In this document: one piece after another, positions 38,125 to 50,470 of the stretch
Position numbering within the stretch: position 1 is the stretch's first letter
Layout of the letters: each line of letters opens with the position of its first letter
Assembly (NCBI GenBank): GCA_005281725.1
Contig: SSBO01000012.1
Location: 7,852,866-7,916,865, forward strand
DNA: 64,000 bases
DNA from: Wuchereria bancrofti
Taxonomy: Eukaryota > Nematoda > Chromadorea > Rhabditida > Onchocercidae
Direction: 5' to 3'
Notes under the pieces: generated by a model
What the model was told of the DNA's origin: nothing
The model's database searches: none
Seen by the model: the letters and a program-made list of their open reading frames with translations, nothing else
Translations under genes and position numbers: made by a program

Positions 38125-40924
38125 CGATTATCAGTGGAGGCATTGGCGGTGCATCTTCTGCATATTTTTGCGAACACTTGCACCATTGGATACTAACATT
38201 GAGATCCACTTATTTAATCAGGGCATTATCGGAGGTATTCTCTTCTTTGTTGCATTCTTTGTTCAATAAATTAATCATATGCACATGCTTTCCAAAACAC
38301 AGGGCTTTGGCAATACTTCTAACTGATATTCGATTCTGTTATATAATTGTTATGAGTTATGAATTTGTTTGCAAACGTCCCATGCGTTACTATCATGCCT
38401 GATTTGTATGTACTTGATTGCTCAGTCAAGTTCGATGCACTTCCTCAGATTATTGTAAAAAAAGTGTGCAGGTTGTGATATTTGAATTGCTCTTTAGTTT
38501 AGTTTCATGATATATGTGGAATATGTTTTAGGGCGACTAACAACTATTCAGATGCCGTATAGCGATCAGATACGTACGTTTGAGGCCGGTGGCAGTATTT
38601 TGCATCCTGCTAATCTTTATTTCAAAAATTGGATGGAAAAACTTGGCAAGTACTTTTAAACTTTAGACTTTACTGAATGCAAAGCAATAGTTTTTGCCAC
38701 TATAACTTATTGTTCTAAAATTTTCTAGTGTGACATCAATACTTTTCCTTTTTGTTTTGCACTGTCGGAAGAGACCTGTTTTATTTTATGACACTATGCA
38801 GATTTGTCCAATTTTTTTTAAAAAAAAAAACTTAATTGCGTGATTTTAAAATATCTATTAACATAGTATCGGTATCATCTCAGCTTAATTTTACTTTAGG
38901 ATTACATAAGAATGAAAAGAAGGCTGTTGTAGGCATATAGAATGGTCAGAAATTTGTCTTTCTGGAAAGTTCATGGTATATCGTCACATTTTATTGACTG
39001 CTAAAAAGATATGGTTTTGATCAATTGAAAAGTTATCGTGAAATCAGCAGCCTTCTGTCGGATTTTGAAAATATTCTCTACTGAAGTAAATTTATTTCTT
39101 GTCTAAAAACAGTGTCTCGAAATTCAGTGATTTATTCGTTTTCTTTTTTTTTTCTTTTGTAAACATAATTCACTAGCTGTTTTTATCCGTACCAGTGCTG
39201 ATTCATCATTGTCAAACATTTTATTGTCCGATTTATTTCATTTGATTATCGGACCGTTGATGGATATTTTGATGTCTTAGCCAGGGCAGGTCGTTTGATA
39301 ACGTGGATGCAATGGTAATGGTAATGTCGAGTCACCTCGCAAAATTGATAAATAATACAATAAAGGAGTATCTTGCTGATAGTGGATATCATGATCCATT
39401 TAGTTTGGAATTCACCAACGCAGCACTTAACTGTAATTATGGGCAATCTGTTAAGGTTCAACTTTCAAATTTCTATTGATTCTAATTTTATAATAAAATT
39501 ACTAATGCCTTCACATATGAATAGCTGTCTTTTCTAGTCCCTATTATTATACTATTAACACGTAATGTGGAACTATAACCAAATTTCTATACGCTCGTCA
39601 TCACTTATAGGAGATTAGAGTTTTTGTGGGCTTTGTGGGACTAGCTGGATCTGTATCTGGGCTTTACTCGGTTAATGGTTCAAATAAACTCATTTTGGTC
39701 AAAGAAGAAAGAGGGATACTGAAGTCTAATCTTATTATTTCAGTGCAGAAGTGACTGCTATTTCCAAACGGAACTATTAGTTTGTGTTATATGGAAATGA
39801 TAGCCAGGAACTTTGTGCTAATTACAATTATATAATTGTTGCCGTGCCCTTACATCAAAAGCAGCAAATTCAAATAGAAGGTTATCATGCTTTTATTTCA
39901 TCGCGAAGCACTTTTTTTACTTGTCTCATGTAGAGTTCTCGTTTTAAACCTGTTCTTAACTGTGATTAGGAAAGGTTTTTGCTTAGTTTAAAGTTCGTTA
40001 TTTAGTTGTAAACTGGAGGACCAGCGTGGTAAATTCAAACAAATTACCGCAACGTTTGTGGAGGTTCTTTTTTGGAATATTTCCATTTCGTTGTTGTATT
40101 TCTACATAATTCTTGTAATCAACATGTCGAAACGTTGGTTAAAATGATGTCGCTTAAAATTCATTCTTTTTCTTTGCTTTATTACCCTTTTTTAGATGAA
40201 CTTTTGCTTCTATGACCTTTCTATGTACGTATCGCTGCAAACAAGGTGTGGGAAACTACATTCAAAAAACAGAGAAGTCAGAAACTTATTTTTGCAGGGG
40301 ACATTACGCGCAAAACACTGGTTACTGTCTGAGAATGATATATTGACTGTGGTGATTGCATGCAACAACAGTTTGTCATATAACTCAATAGGCAGTTTCA
40401 TTTGTTTATTCACAATGAGAAATGCTTAATTTCTCTCATATACGCAAGATTTTTGTTGCTTCAGGACAGATTTCACCTGTTGATGATTATGAAGGAAGTG
40501 AGTTCTCGCCGAAAACGGGTTCAAATAAAATATGGAAAATATTTTCAAGTAAAAATCTGACTCAGAGTTGTCGCTTTACTTTAGTGAAATCAAAAATGTT
40601 AGAAGGGTAAGATAATTCGATGTTTGCCCCATTTAATGTAGATTACTTCTAAAATATAAAACTTAATCTCAGTCTTTCCAAAAGTCTTTCTTTTGATTGC
40701 TCTGTAATTTCTAGGTTTCATTTTTGGCATATCCAGAATACAAGGAATATCCTGCTGATCGACCCAAATTCCGTATCGCCAAAAATATCTGTTTTGTGAA
40801 CGCAGTGGAATGGTTAGCAAGTACTGCCGAAATGAGTGCAATCGGTAGTCGTAACTGCGTTAATATGCTTTTGAGGGATTTCGGACTTATCGATGTTAAT
40901 AAAACTACAAAAATGGAGCTATGA
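38125..40924 (+). pseudogene. Prenylcysteine oxidase-like (PCYOX1 family) pseudogene
   Basis: PCYOX family members are FAD-dependent lysosomal thioether oxidases that degrade prenylcysteine. Pieces of the family appear in correct order on plus: the FAD-binding segment at 38125-38234 (ISGGIGGASSAYF, then DTNIEIHLFNQGIIGG), the next exon 38533-38645 (GRLTTIQMP, EAGGSILHPANLYF), 38900 on (LHKNEKKAVVG), 39317-39454 (ALNCNYGQSVK), 39611-39880 (EIRVFVGFVGLAGSVSGLYS), 40196-40607 (IWKIFSS), and 40715-40924 (FLAYPEYKEYP, EMSAIGSRNCV). Disablements: a frameshift near 38181-38189 inside the first exon, in-frame TAG at 38938-38940, TGA at 38994-38996, a frame change near 39745-39752, TAG at 39778-39780, and a Ser in place of the first Gly of the GxGxxG motif. 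The first intron after 38645 would need a GC donor. The last exon is intact, so decay is moderate in age. Confidence 0.85.
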
Positions 40925-42982
40925 AAAATTTAGAATTAGAACTAGCTTATTAGGAATTTGTGATGGTGGTAGTGATTCATAAAATTATGCAAATTAACAT
41001 TTGCAAGAGCATTTGCTGTTAACGAAATGTATGTATAGGTTGATATATTCAGAATTGCTTGAGATTAATATAATTGTACTTCCTGTGATGTCTATATTTT
41101 CTTTACGGTAATTTTTTCCTTTGGATGAAATAACGTATTTGCCATTGCTATCTCTTCTAAAGAATATTAGTAATCTCGTCTCCTTAAAGAGTGGGTTTGG
41201 GTGGTGGATATCGCCTTTGATTAATGCGCTATAATATATAAAACATCCTGAGTTTATGCAGTTATACATGCAGTAAGTCGTAATAGTTTCTTTCTGGTAA
41301 TGGTTCTAATTGCATTCCACTCAAAGCGAGATTCTTTGCGCAAATTATCTATTGCGTCTTTAATATTCTGTTGCATTTAATATGCACTTGCCGACCTGTG
41401 TTTGTAACGTTACAGTTGTTAAACGAGGTTTATTATAAGAGCATTATGTAAAATGAATTGCATCGTTAAAAGGTGATAAGAGAGTCGAAAATAGAGAAGA
41501 GAATAAAACATGAACTTCATGTCATAAGCATTTTAATTTATAAGTCATGAGGTCCAATGAATATTTCTTTATAAATGACAGGACCAATTTATTATCAGCA
41601 ATTCACCCAGCAGGATCCAAATGAAACCAAATAATGCTGTAAATTCAGTAGAAATAGATGGCAGATGACTCTTTTCTGTATGTTTCAAAAAGCGGTGAAA
41701 TAAGAAGGGATGCTATTATGTGTTTCAGCATTGTGTTTACCATATCCATTTTGCCAACATTTATATAGTATATTCGATCATACATTAAATAGAACATTGT
41801 AAAACACTGATAAAAGTAAAATATAATTTGCAAAAATATGAAGTATGAAGACACATTTCGGATATATCACGGAGGACATATACCATAACATAAAATTTCA
41901 AATATATCACAAACTAAAATTCGAGAAGCACAACAGATTTGATCTTAATGGTCAGTTATAACTTGGCTGATTGTTGGTTGATTGTGTTTTTCAGTCATTT
42001 TTATGCTTAGTGCAAACTAGGAATGTACAGTCTAGGAAATAACGTCATAGTAATAGGCATATTACTTCCCATATCTTCCCAACGCAAACAAACCGGACGC
42101 TCCCCTCTCAGATCCAAATGAGTATTTATGAGCGCTCTTAACTGTTACTTAGATAAGGCCACTTCACTATCGTACTCTGATACCATTTTTAAGAACCTCT
42201 GATATCTATTCTCTCTTCAATTACAGTACTCTCTCTTGCTTTCTCCATTCCACTCTCAATCACTTCTACCATAAAACAACCATATCATCTATTCTCTCAT
42301 CTCCCCTCCCAACAGCTAACTCTAAATATCATCGGGTCATTCCCTCAGAACCATTTTTGGTCATACAGAGAAACGCGACCGCGACAATCGTTTAATTTAG
42401 GTATAGGGAACGGGGGAGGGGGTACTTATTGTTTGGGGCATCGTTTCGACACTTTACACGTCTTACGTGTCACTTCATATGTAACACTTTACACGGTCCC
42501 GTTTATTGTTCGTGACGTCTCACATTCAGTTTCACATTGTGAAGCAATTGAGAAATTTTATTGAGAATATATGCTCACAGCAGTTACAGAGATTGAAAAA
42601 GACACTGTGGTTAACAGGACGGTAGCTGCTGAAAGGTTGAAGTTTAGTACTGTGTGGAATTGAGGAAATATCAGGATTAATGAGTAAGTGTGAGGTAAGA
42701 AAACTGAAGCATAACTGTGGTTGTCCCTAATGCAACACTGATAAAATATTTATAATAGGTGACCAACTGTCCGAAATAAAGGAATCCTCACAGTGATAAC
42801 AGTCTTCTGTCTTAGATAGTGTCATCATTTCGAATTTTGTGAAGCATCCTTTTAACATGGCTTCTGATGAGTGTTGCTTATTTTATTAGCTGTACTCGTA
42901 TGTGCTGCTGGCCGTCTCTGTTTTTTTGAACAAATGTTCTGTTGCGTTACTTCCGTACCAGTTTATTACAGGTATCTATTGC
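40925..42982. other. Intergenic region upstream of tomm-70
   Basis: No gene recognised. The part 42060-42560 is noticeably richer in C/G and in short repeats than the surrounding DNA: ACACTTTACACG occurs twice (42449-42460 and 42484-42495) and a small perfect palindrome lies at 42456-42470. It is the likely promoter region of tomm-70. Confidence 0.5.
42456..42470. promoter_or_regulatory. Small perfect inverted repeat upstream of tomm-70
   Basis: ACACGT and ACGTGT flank a three-base spacer (CTT), about 520 bases before the tomm-70 start and overlapping one of two ACACTTTACACG direct repeats. An ACGTG core is typical of bHLH/bZIP-type binding sites; binding is inference only. Confidence 0.3.
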
Positions 42983-42984
42983 AG
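42983..42984 (+). promoter_or_regulatory. Candidate trans-splice acceptor of tomm-70
   Basis: TATTGCAG ends at 42984, four bases before the ATG at 42989. In nematodes such an acceptor immediately upstream of the start codon usually receives the SL1 leader. It also supports the chosen start. Confidence 0.45.
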
Positions 42985-42988
42985 GAAA

Positions 42989-45900
42989 ATGGCGGTAAAG
43001 GGTTCAAACAGTATACAGTGGGGTAAATGGATCGTTGTTGGTGGAGCGTGTATTGCAGGCGGTGCCGCTATTTGGTGGTATGTTCGGAAACAAACCAAAG
43101 ATGCAAGTTTTGTAATTATCTCAAATTCTTAGATTCTCTTTTTTGATAGAAAAAAGAAACAGATAAGAAAGTGGCATAATTAAGTTGCACAGTGTTTTAG
43201 TGAGGATTTATTGAGAGATGAGTTTACTTAATTGCTGCTTTCATGTTTAAGTGTTCTCCATGTATTTTCATCAGTTATTATAATGAAGAATAAAATAGTG
43301 CTAGAAAAGGAAGTAAACAAATGAACAAATTCACTCTTTCTTTATATGGTTTCAGTTTTAGGTTTATTATTATTATTATATATTATAACATTCAAAAGAG
43401 ATTATTTATTTAGCAGACAACTAACGGTTCGGAAGGCGACGTGGGGCCAACTGCTTCTGTTGCTTCATGTTCAATTCTTTTTCCAGGTATCTCGGACAAT
43501 ATTAATTTTTTCTCTGTGACTGTGCTTTTAAACTTAAGTGGTCTACAAAAAGACTGATGTAGAACGTAAATCATGTTTCAGGTATGCAAAGTTCAAAGGG
43601 GATGAAGGATAAGGGCAATGAATATTTTAAGCAGTGCTCATATAGGAAGGCTGCTGAAACTTTTACGGAAGCTATCAGACTTTGTCCAGCAGAGCAAAAA
43701 AATCATCTTGCTGTATGTTACCAAAATCGGGCTGCTGCTTATGACAGACTGGTACGATTACGTTTCTGACTTTCATTAATTTTGGTGGTGGAAGAATGAG
43801 TCCTATTACAGTTCTGCATACCGTCTTATTATACTGCAAAGTGTTGTGGTAGTTATTGTATTTGATTACATTCTACTTTCGTAGAAAGTTTTATGGAAAT
43901 CTAGGGAGATCCGGAACGGTCAATTATGGATTGCACGAAGGCAGTGGAGCTAGCACCACTTTATCTTAAAGCCGTAGTACGACGAGCAAGAGCTTATCTA
44001 TCAGTCAATAGACCGGACGAAGCACTAGATGGTTTCTTTTTCTATTTATAGATTCTCAGTTCGTTTTTACTAGTGCATGTTTTTCTGTCATCCCCTTACA
44101 AACATTTTACGGTCCAAAAAGATAAAGACCTTTAGTTTCTTTTTTCAACAGAAGACTCTTACGCTTTATGATTCTAGAGTATCTTGCTTTTTTTCTTTAC
44201 TCTTATTTTCTCTTATTATTTTATTTCCTCTCGTTTCTTTTGTTTCCCTGTTTTCCAATTACTTCGTTTCAAAATAACAGTAGATTCTGTCTTTACAGAC
44301 CTTACCTATGCATTCGTCATGGCTCCAGAAGCAACAGATTCACTTAAGACGGATGTTGATAGTGCAGTTGCACTTGCTGCTGCCAATTTGGTTGAACATG
44401 TAGTAAGGTTTTATCTCACCTTTATAAATTCTGCTTTTCAATTTTTTTTACAAACAAAAGCATCCTTTAACTTATAACAAAAAATGATAGCGTGTACACT
44501 AAGCACTGTAAAATACTATTTATTAAAGTTAATGTGGGAGAATGTAAAGTCGTTAATATAGGAATTCATCTTCCTGGTATCTTTTAATAACGGTGGTATT
44601 TTAACTTTATCTAACGCACTTCATATTTACACTTTTTACATTCATGGTTTAATTGTCTTTAAAAATTTCCAGAAAAATACTCGTGAATCTATACCAGTAA
44701 GAGACGAGTTAGTACTGCTGTGGCGTAGTTCGTATGTCAATGATCCAATATTACATGATTTGAAGGAAGAATCTCGTTCCAGTAGGTAATAATTTTCAGT
44801 TGGAAATTTAAACAAATAGTCGGAATAACATTATTTATTGAAATGTATTAATACATTATTTTGGAGCTATTTAATGTTCGATTTGGCGATACGGCTTTTG
44901 TGCCAAAATATTATATTTCTATATCATTGTTTGGTGTCAGACAATGAGTTACTTTATATAAAGCATATGATAAAGGCAGCCGTAATTTTTTTTTATTATC
45001 TACCACTCCTTTTGAAAACACAATATTTTTTAAATTATATCAAATTGGACTGGTTAAAGAATTGTTTGAGCCATGTAAATCTACCTGGCTTGAGTAGATT
45101 GATATAAAATGTTATAATGTTTGCACATATTCTTAATCCCGCGCATATTTCTTTACTTACAGTCCGTATCACCAGGCACTGGAAGCGATACGACAGAGAC
45201 ATTACGAGGAAGTTATACCTCTTCTTGAAAATGATTTACGTGTACAGCAGTCAGATCCAAATCACTTAAATCTTACTTTTGTTCTTCGGGATTATATATT
45301 GCAGGCGCGTTTTGCTTTAATGAAAGAAAACCTAGTGGTTAGTGTCATTTACATTCTTATTTAATGTTTATGAATCAGTTCTTAGATCGCTTCTGTTCCC
45401 CATGAAATATCTCATCAGATTAAAATGTCAGCAGAGTGTTATGAATTTTTTTTTTTTTTTTTTTGTCATCTAGCAGTTCAATACAGTCTGTCTGCAATTT
45501 TTACCTTGTTATATTTCATTTTTTCATCCATAACTATCAGTAAAATGCATCAAGCTTTAAAAAAAACATTTGGTAAATGCAGCTATGATGTGCAGTACTT
45601 TCTCGCAGTAAAGAAATGCTAGAACTACCAGATTCTTAACTATTTTAACGATAAGAATAGAGATAATTTGAGACAGCGATGATAGAACATAGATCGTCGA
45701 CTTTTTTGTTTCACATTTATGACAGAAAATAGTGACTATGATAATTGAAATGACTAGCCGATGCTGGTTATTCCCTTAGAAATCATGATATTGGTCATCA
45801 AATTATTTAATTTTGTCCATTTACTGGCCATCTCTCGCTAATTTACTAAATTTATTTTAATTCTTCGTAACATTGGCTTGAAGATTTGCTATGTAATTTT

Positions 45901-47706
45901 TCCTGTAATTGCAGTCACTGAAGGAACGCTTAGCTGCTTTTGACGGTATATGGAATACGTTGAATGGAGACTCTCGATATGATGTAACCAATAAACGTTT
46001 TCGATCAATGTATCATATTTTGCTTGCAGCCTGGAAAATTCTTGAACATTGCGGCGATGTTGAGAGGTGCGTTTAGATTCAATCACCTGATGAAAAGTGA
46101 GTCTGGTTTGTGAGCTTTATTCCATTTTTTAAAAGGTTCTTCAGGATTCCAAAGGACGATTAGATAAAGGAAATAGTTGAATTAGTTTTTCTTTTGTAGA
46201 ACTTCGTCTTTTCACTGCGCCAATTTGTGCATGTATTTCTAAGTATAAGAGTGTAAGTAGAAACGAATCATAAAAATAGCCAATGAGGAATGTCAAATTA
46301 AAAATCCATGTGATTAAAGTTAATTTTTTTATTGCAGTGAATTGAACCGCGCTGTCGAAATTGATCACACAAATGTTGATGTTTATTTGGGTGCTGCTTT
46401 ATTATTATCTGAAAATGGGCAGTTGCAGGAAGCAATTGATTATTTAGATCGGCTCAGCAAAATTGATCCAGCACATCATTTGGTCAAGTATGTTTCTTAC
46501 ATTATATTTTATATTGTACTGTTGTGAATTACTGTGAATTGGTCGTTAATTGCCTACTTTGTTTCTTTTAATTTTTCATTTTTTTGAAGTTCAGATGATT
46601 TAACAGTTCATATTTAAAAGTCGTTTGTTATATAATTATATGTTATATAATTAATTCATGATAGTTTTTATTTGAGTCATATGAGGGCAAATTGCAACAT
46701 GGCTTTGAAAGCTTCAGTGGGTGATGTTGGAGGTGCTGTGGCTTGTATGACAAAGGTTGATCAACTCCTTCAAATGAACCAAAATGCTGACCCAGTGCTT
46801 TACCTTATCACTGGGCGGGTATGTCTTTGCTTTTTTTCTTTTTGCATTTCACTACCATGTTATGATTGTTGCAAAGATACGTATCCGTAATTGGGTAGAG
46901 AATTTGCATTGTTTGCTTGGAATTAACTAATCATTTTAATGCATAATAAATTTGTTTGGAATTTGTAACGACTTATAAGCAGTAATTTCAGCTGTATTAT
47001 GCAGCTCAAAATAAAGGATTAGCAAAAGCCTCATTTAAAAAAGCTGCTGAGGGTATTCCTGACTATGCTGCACCAGTGTTTTATCTTGCGTAAGTTTTAT
47101 GAACATTCTTCGGTTGAAATACTGCATGGTTCTTTTCCTCAATTAAAGAAAAGTTTTTTTTGTTTCTAATGTACTTCCTTTCAGAATGGTAGAAGCAGAA
47201 GAGATGGAAGGTTCGCCGAATCAGATGGCCATGTTGGAGTCGAAAATGAAGATATGTTTGGAAAGAGAAAAGGCTAATCCGGATGCTTTGGCTATTCTAG
47301 CAAAAATAGCATTTCAAAGGTTTGTATGGCTTATATGTAGTAAATCTCAAAGTTCATATGAATTTTGACCATTTAATAATAGAGCTTGTTTTGCAAAGAG
47401 CCGCATATCGGACATATGCTCCTTGAAAGGAACTCATCATTGCGTAATTTTTTTTTTTTGATAGCGTTTTTGATAGTCATTTTAATAACATACGTTTGAT
47501 CCGCTGATTCTGCTTTCAGACAGCAGCTTGATGAGGCTTTGCGTTTGTATGAAAAGTGTATTGAAGTATGTCCTGTTCATACAAACGAAGCATCGCTTCT
47601 TCCAGCTGTAACAGATTACGTACAAATACGTTCTTTACGTAAGGCAGTTGAAGCAGTACAGCGAGCTACTGCATCTCCAGTTAATGCATCAGGTAGCGTA
47701 TGTTAG
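42989..47706 (+). CDS. tomm-70: Mitochondrial import receptor TOMM70
   Basis: Thirteen exons: 42989-43111, 43414-43486, 43582-43751, 43905-44031, 44299-44402, 44673-44785, 45163-45337, 45915-46066, 46338-46487, 46665-46818, 46992-47089, 47185-47319, 47520-47706. All GT-AG, phases consistent, 586 aa, which is the family's usual length. The N-terminus has a single membrane anchor (residues about 12-31, WIVVGGACIAGGAAIWWYV) followed by a basic YVRKQTK, as in outer-membrane Tom70. TPR motifs follow: KGNEYFKQCSYRKAAETF at about 75, LAVCYQNRAAAYDRL at about 105, a clamp segment with KAVVRRARAYLSV, then the C-terminal TPR series (AALLLSENGQLQEAIDYL, AILAKIAFQRQQLDEALRLY). Tom70 binds Hsp70/Hsp90-delivered hydrophobic preproteins such as carrier proteins at the mitochondrial outer membrane. 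The last residues are NASGSVC. The start is supported by an acceptor four bases upstream. Confidence 0.95.
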
Positions 47707-48026
47707 TCGTGTCATGGACGATTTTGTGATTTTATCGCAGAAAAACACAAAATGATTGATGTTTGGAAATTTCTGTAATTTTTAGCAGATTACTCAAAAA
47801 TATTTACTGCTGTTGGAAATTAGGAACTTTTTCCTCAGTTTGCTTTTTTTCGAAATGAAAATTGGCTAACTTTTTGAACTGTTTTGTTATGGATCTCAGC
47901 CTCGTTGGAAATTTTTGTAATCACTTTATCCCTTTCCTTCTTTTTTTCTATTTTAGTTTCAGATTTTGGAAACCTGATGATGTAAGACGAAAATACTGTT
48001 GCCTGCGGATTTTATTGCTTTAACAC

Positions 48027-48269
48027 AATAAAATTTTTTAAAAGAACTAATGGTAACTTAGTGTCGTATTTTCATGGAATTGCCTACATTCCTATCGGAT
48101 TATATTTTTTAGGACTTCTATAGGCGCAAAGGTTTTTTGCGGATTCTATTTTATTTTTTTAACGTTGATTGACGGATTTGCGTTCTATATGAGCTCCTTA
48201 TTGTACTATTTTTGTAATTCTAGTAATTCAGTGGTCGTATTATATTTGCTTTAACACTGTCATAATAAA
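48027..48269 (+). terminator. Two candidate polyadenylation signals of tomm-70
   Basis: AATAAA occurs at 48027-48032 and 48264-48269, both preceded by the same 12-mer TTGCTTTAACAC (48015-48026 and 48246-48257). The 3' UTR would be about 320 or 560 bases. The shared 12-mer suggests a local duplication of the 3' end. Confidence 0.45.
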
Positions 48270-48636
48270 GTTTGTGCTGACCTTGTTTATCTTGCAGTCC
48301 ATTTTCAAGAATAACCAGAAATAGGGACAATTCAGCTTTTCGGCTGCAGTTTAATATTTATTCCGCATTTACCCACCTTAACTGCTATGCAATACGTTGT
48401 TAAGATAGTTTGATTCCTGTTAAATCGAGTCAGGAGAAGCAATAGCATATCGGAGATGGACATTCTTGACCCACTGTTTACTTTTTTCCATTAAACTCAA
48501 TTTTGACTGAAGTACGGACATTATGTCAACAACGGTATGAGGTTGTTTGACCCTTTTAACAGAAGAAATTTCTAATATATAGGACTTGGTCTAGTCTCTG
48601 ATTATTTCCGAGGCAGTCATTTGTCCTTATTTATAG

Positions 48637-48838
48637 AAAAAAAGTGCGGGCACTGGTATTTTGTCCAGATTCGGGTGATAGTGTAGATTGTTTTAATGGG
48701 TTCAACATCACTTTAGATTCCCAATATTACAGCGGTTCGAAGTGTAATATCATTTTATTGGAAGAACAAGAGAGTGGCATTTTAAAGGCCGTTGACCGAC
48801 ACTTATTCGTAAGAAGACCTAATAAAAGGGAGAGACAG
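48637..48838 (+). other. Isolated exon-like frame, unassigned
   Basis: A 202-base open segment bounded by an acceptor (TTATTTATAG) and a donor (GACAG followed by GTACAC). The frame reads VRALVFCPDSGDSVDC and continues to AVDRHLFVRRPNKRERQ, with mixed composition unlike the AT-driven frames nearby. I recognise no family and cannot find phase-compatible neighbours on either side, so it may be a relic of a lost gene or one exon of a gene I failed to assemble. Confidence 0.3.
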
Positions 48839-50348
48839 GTACACTTTTTGACTTTTCAACTTAACTGCTTTTACACTGAGTGGCTGTTTATCAAATAATA
48901 CCACTGTGAATATGATTTTTTGAATCCTTGCATTTATGAAGGTTTTAGTATTTTTGCCACGAAGGAACTGTGAATGTATTTTGAACATCAACATTTGAAT
49001 TTCGAGTTAAGGAATTCAATTGCTCACTGTTAAAATACTTTTAAATTGTAATACCTGTGATAATAATATTGATGACCGATAACCTGGATACAGTTTAATA
49101 GACGATCAACAACAAGCAGTGATGAGCTACATAAAGAAATGTCTTCACATAAGAAATATTTTTTCACCCTGCTAGAATAATTCCAATGGGATTATTTTTC
49201 CACCAAGTTATGTCGTATCATATGACGCCGATTTTGAACTTTTCAAGAAATTTCAAAATATTCCTATGAATACCAAATGGTAGAATTCGCTGAATATGGC
49301 AACGCATCAGTTTCAAATACTGTTCGATGATATTAACATAAGCTGTAATGATATTAATTGCTTTTCGTCCTACTTGAAACTTATGACATATTTAAATCTC
49401 GGGTTAAGCGAGATGGGAATATTCCTATCAGTACTGGATAGCATGGTTATTTATTTGTAGGTCGAACAGTAATTTTGGTAATGGTATTGATGTAAACATT
49501 AGTGTAACTGATTTTTGATAAGAATGGCTGAAACTGAATATAAATGGTCTCGTGGAACATGATAATGTAATAAAAATTTTTGTAAATTGAAACTGGGTCG
49601 GTTTTAGAATAAAAGAAAAAGTTTAAAACAGAACTTCTTTTTCCTCAATTGCTAGGAGCACTAGCAGTTTGAAAAAGTAGATTTTACTCATTAAAGCAAA
49701 AATGCATATATCCAGTAATACTTTCCTTATCCGCCGATATTTCATCAACTGATCCGATCGACTGTTGTAAAGGAACCATTGTCTTTTTGAATTTGTTACC
49801 CAAACGATACATGAAAAAAAAAGTTTCTTTGATCATATCTTTTCTCTTTCTTGACTATTCATTTAGTAATCAAAATTAATTAATAATATTGTTAAATTAG
49901 TTTTAGCAAGCGTTGATTTAATAGGAAAACTAATAAAGATGTGATATTTTTCTGAGATTTTAATTCTAAAGACTGAAATATTTTTTTGCTTTGAATATTA
50001 TTTTATCCTTTAATTAATTAGAAATCCAAAGATTGAAATTTTTTGATACAGTCATTATATAATAAGGAACAAGTAGCATAGCAACATTTGACAACTTGCC
50101 TCGAGTTTTGTGTCTTTATTATGACGGTGGGATGATGTGAGCAAAACGGACTAGTAACCGGTTCTCATGGTGATAATGATGAATGACGATATTGACAGTG
50201 ATGGAATAGCTATGTTTCAGGATGTTCGACAAGTGAGACACATTCTGTGATAATCTAGAATATCATTGGATCATTTTATTCCATCTCATCTTTGCCTAGC
50301 TTTCCGGAAACTGTTTGAAATTAGAGTAATCTTATATGACGATTAACA

Positions 50349-50350
<2 letters not shown>

Positions 50351-50389
<39 letters not shown>

Positions 50390-50470
50390 ATATATATATA
50401 TGTATACACATGCATGTGTACGTATGTGTGTATGTGCATATGTGTATGTGTATGTGCATGTATGTGTGAG
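50351..50470. repeat. Compound microsatellite (TGTC)n-(TC)n-(TA)n-(TG)n
   Basis: Eight TGTC units at 50351-50382, then TC and TA dinucleotides to about 50402, then a TG/TATG-rich tract to about 50470. Likely length-polymorphic. Confidence 0.95.
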
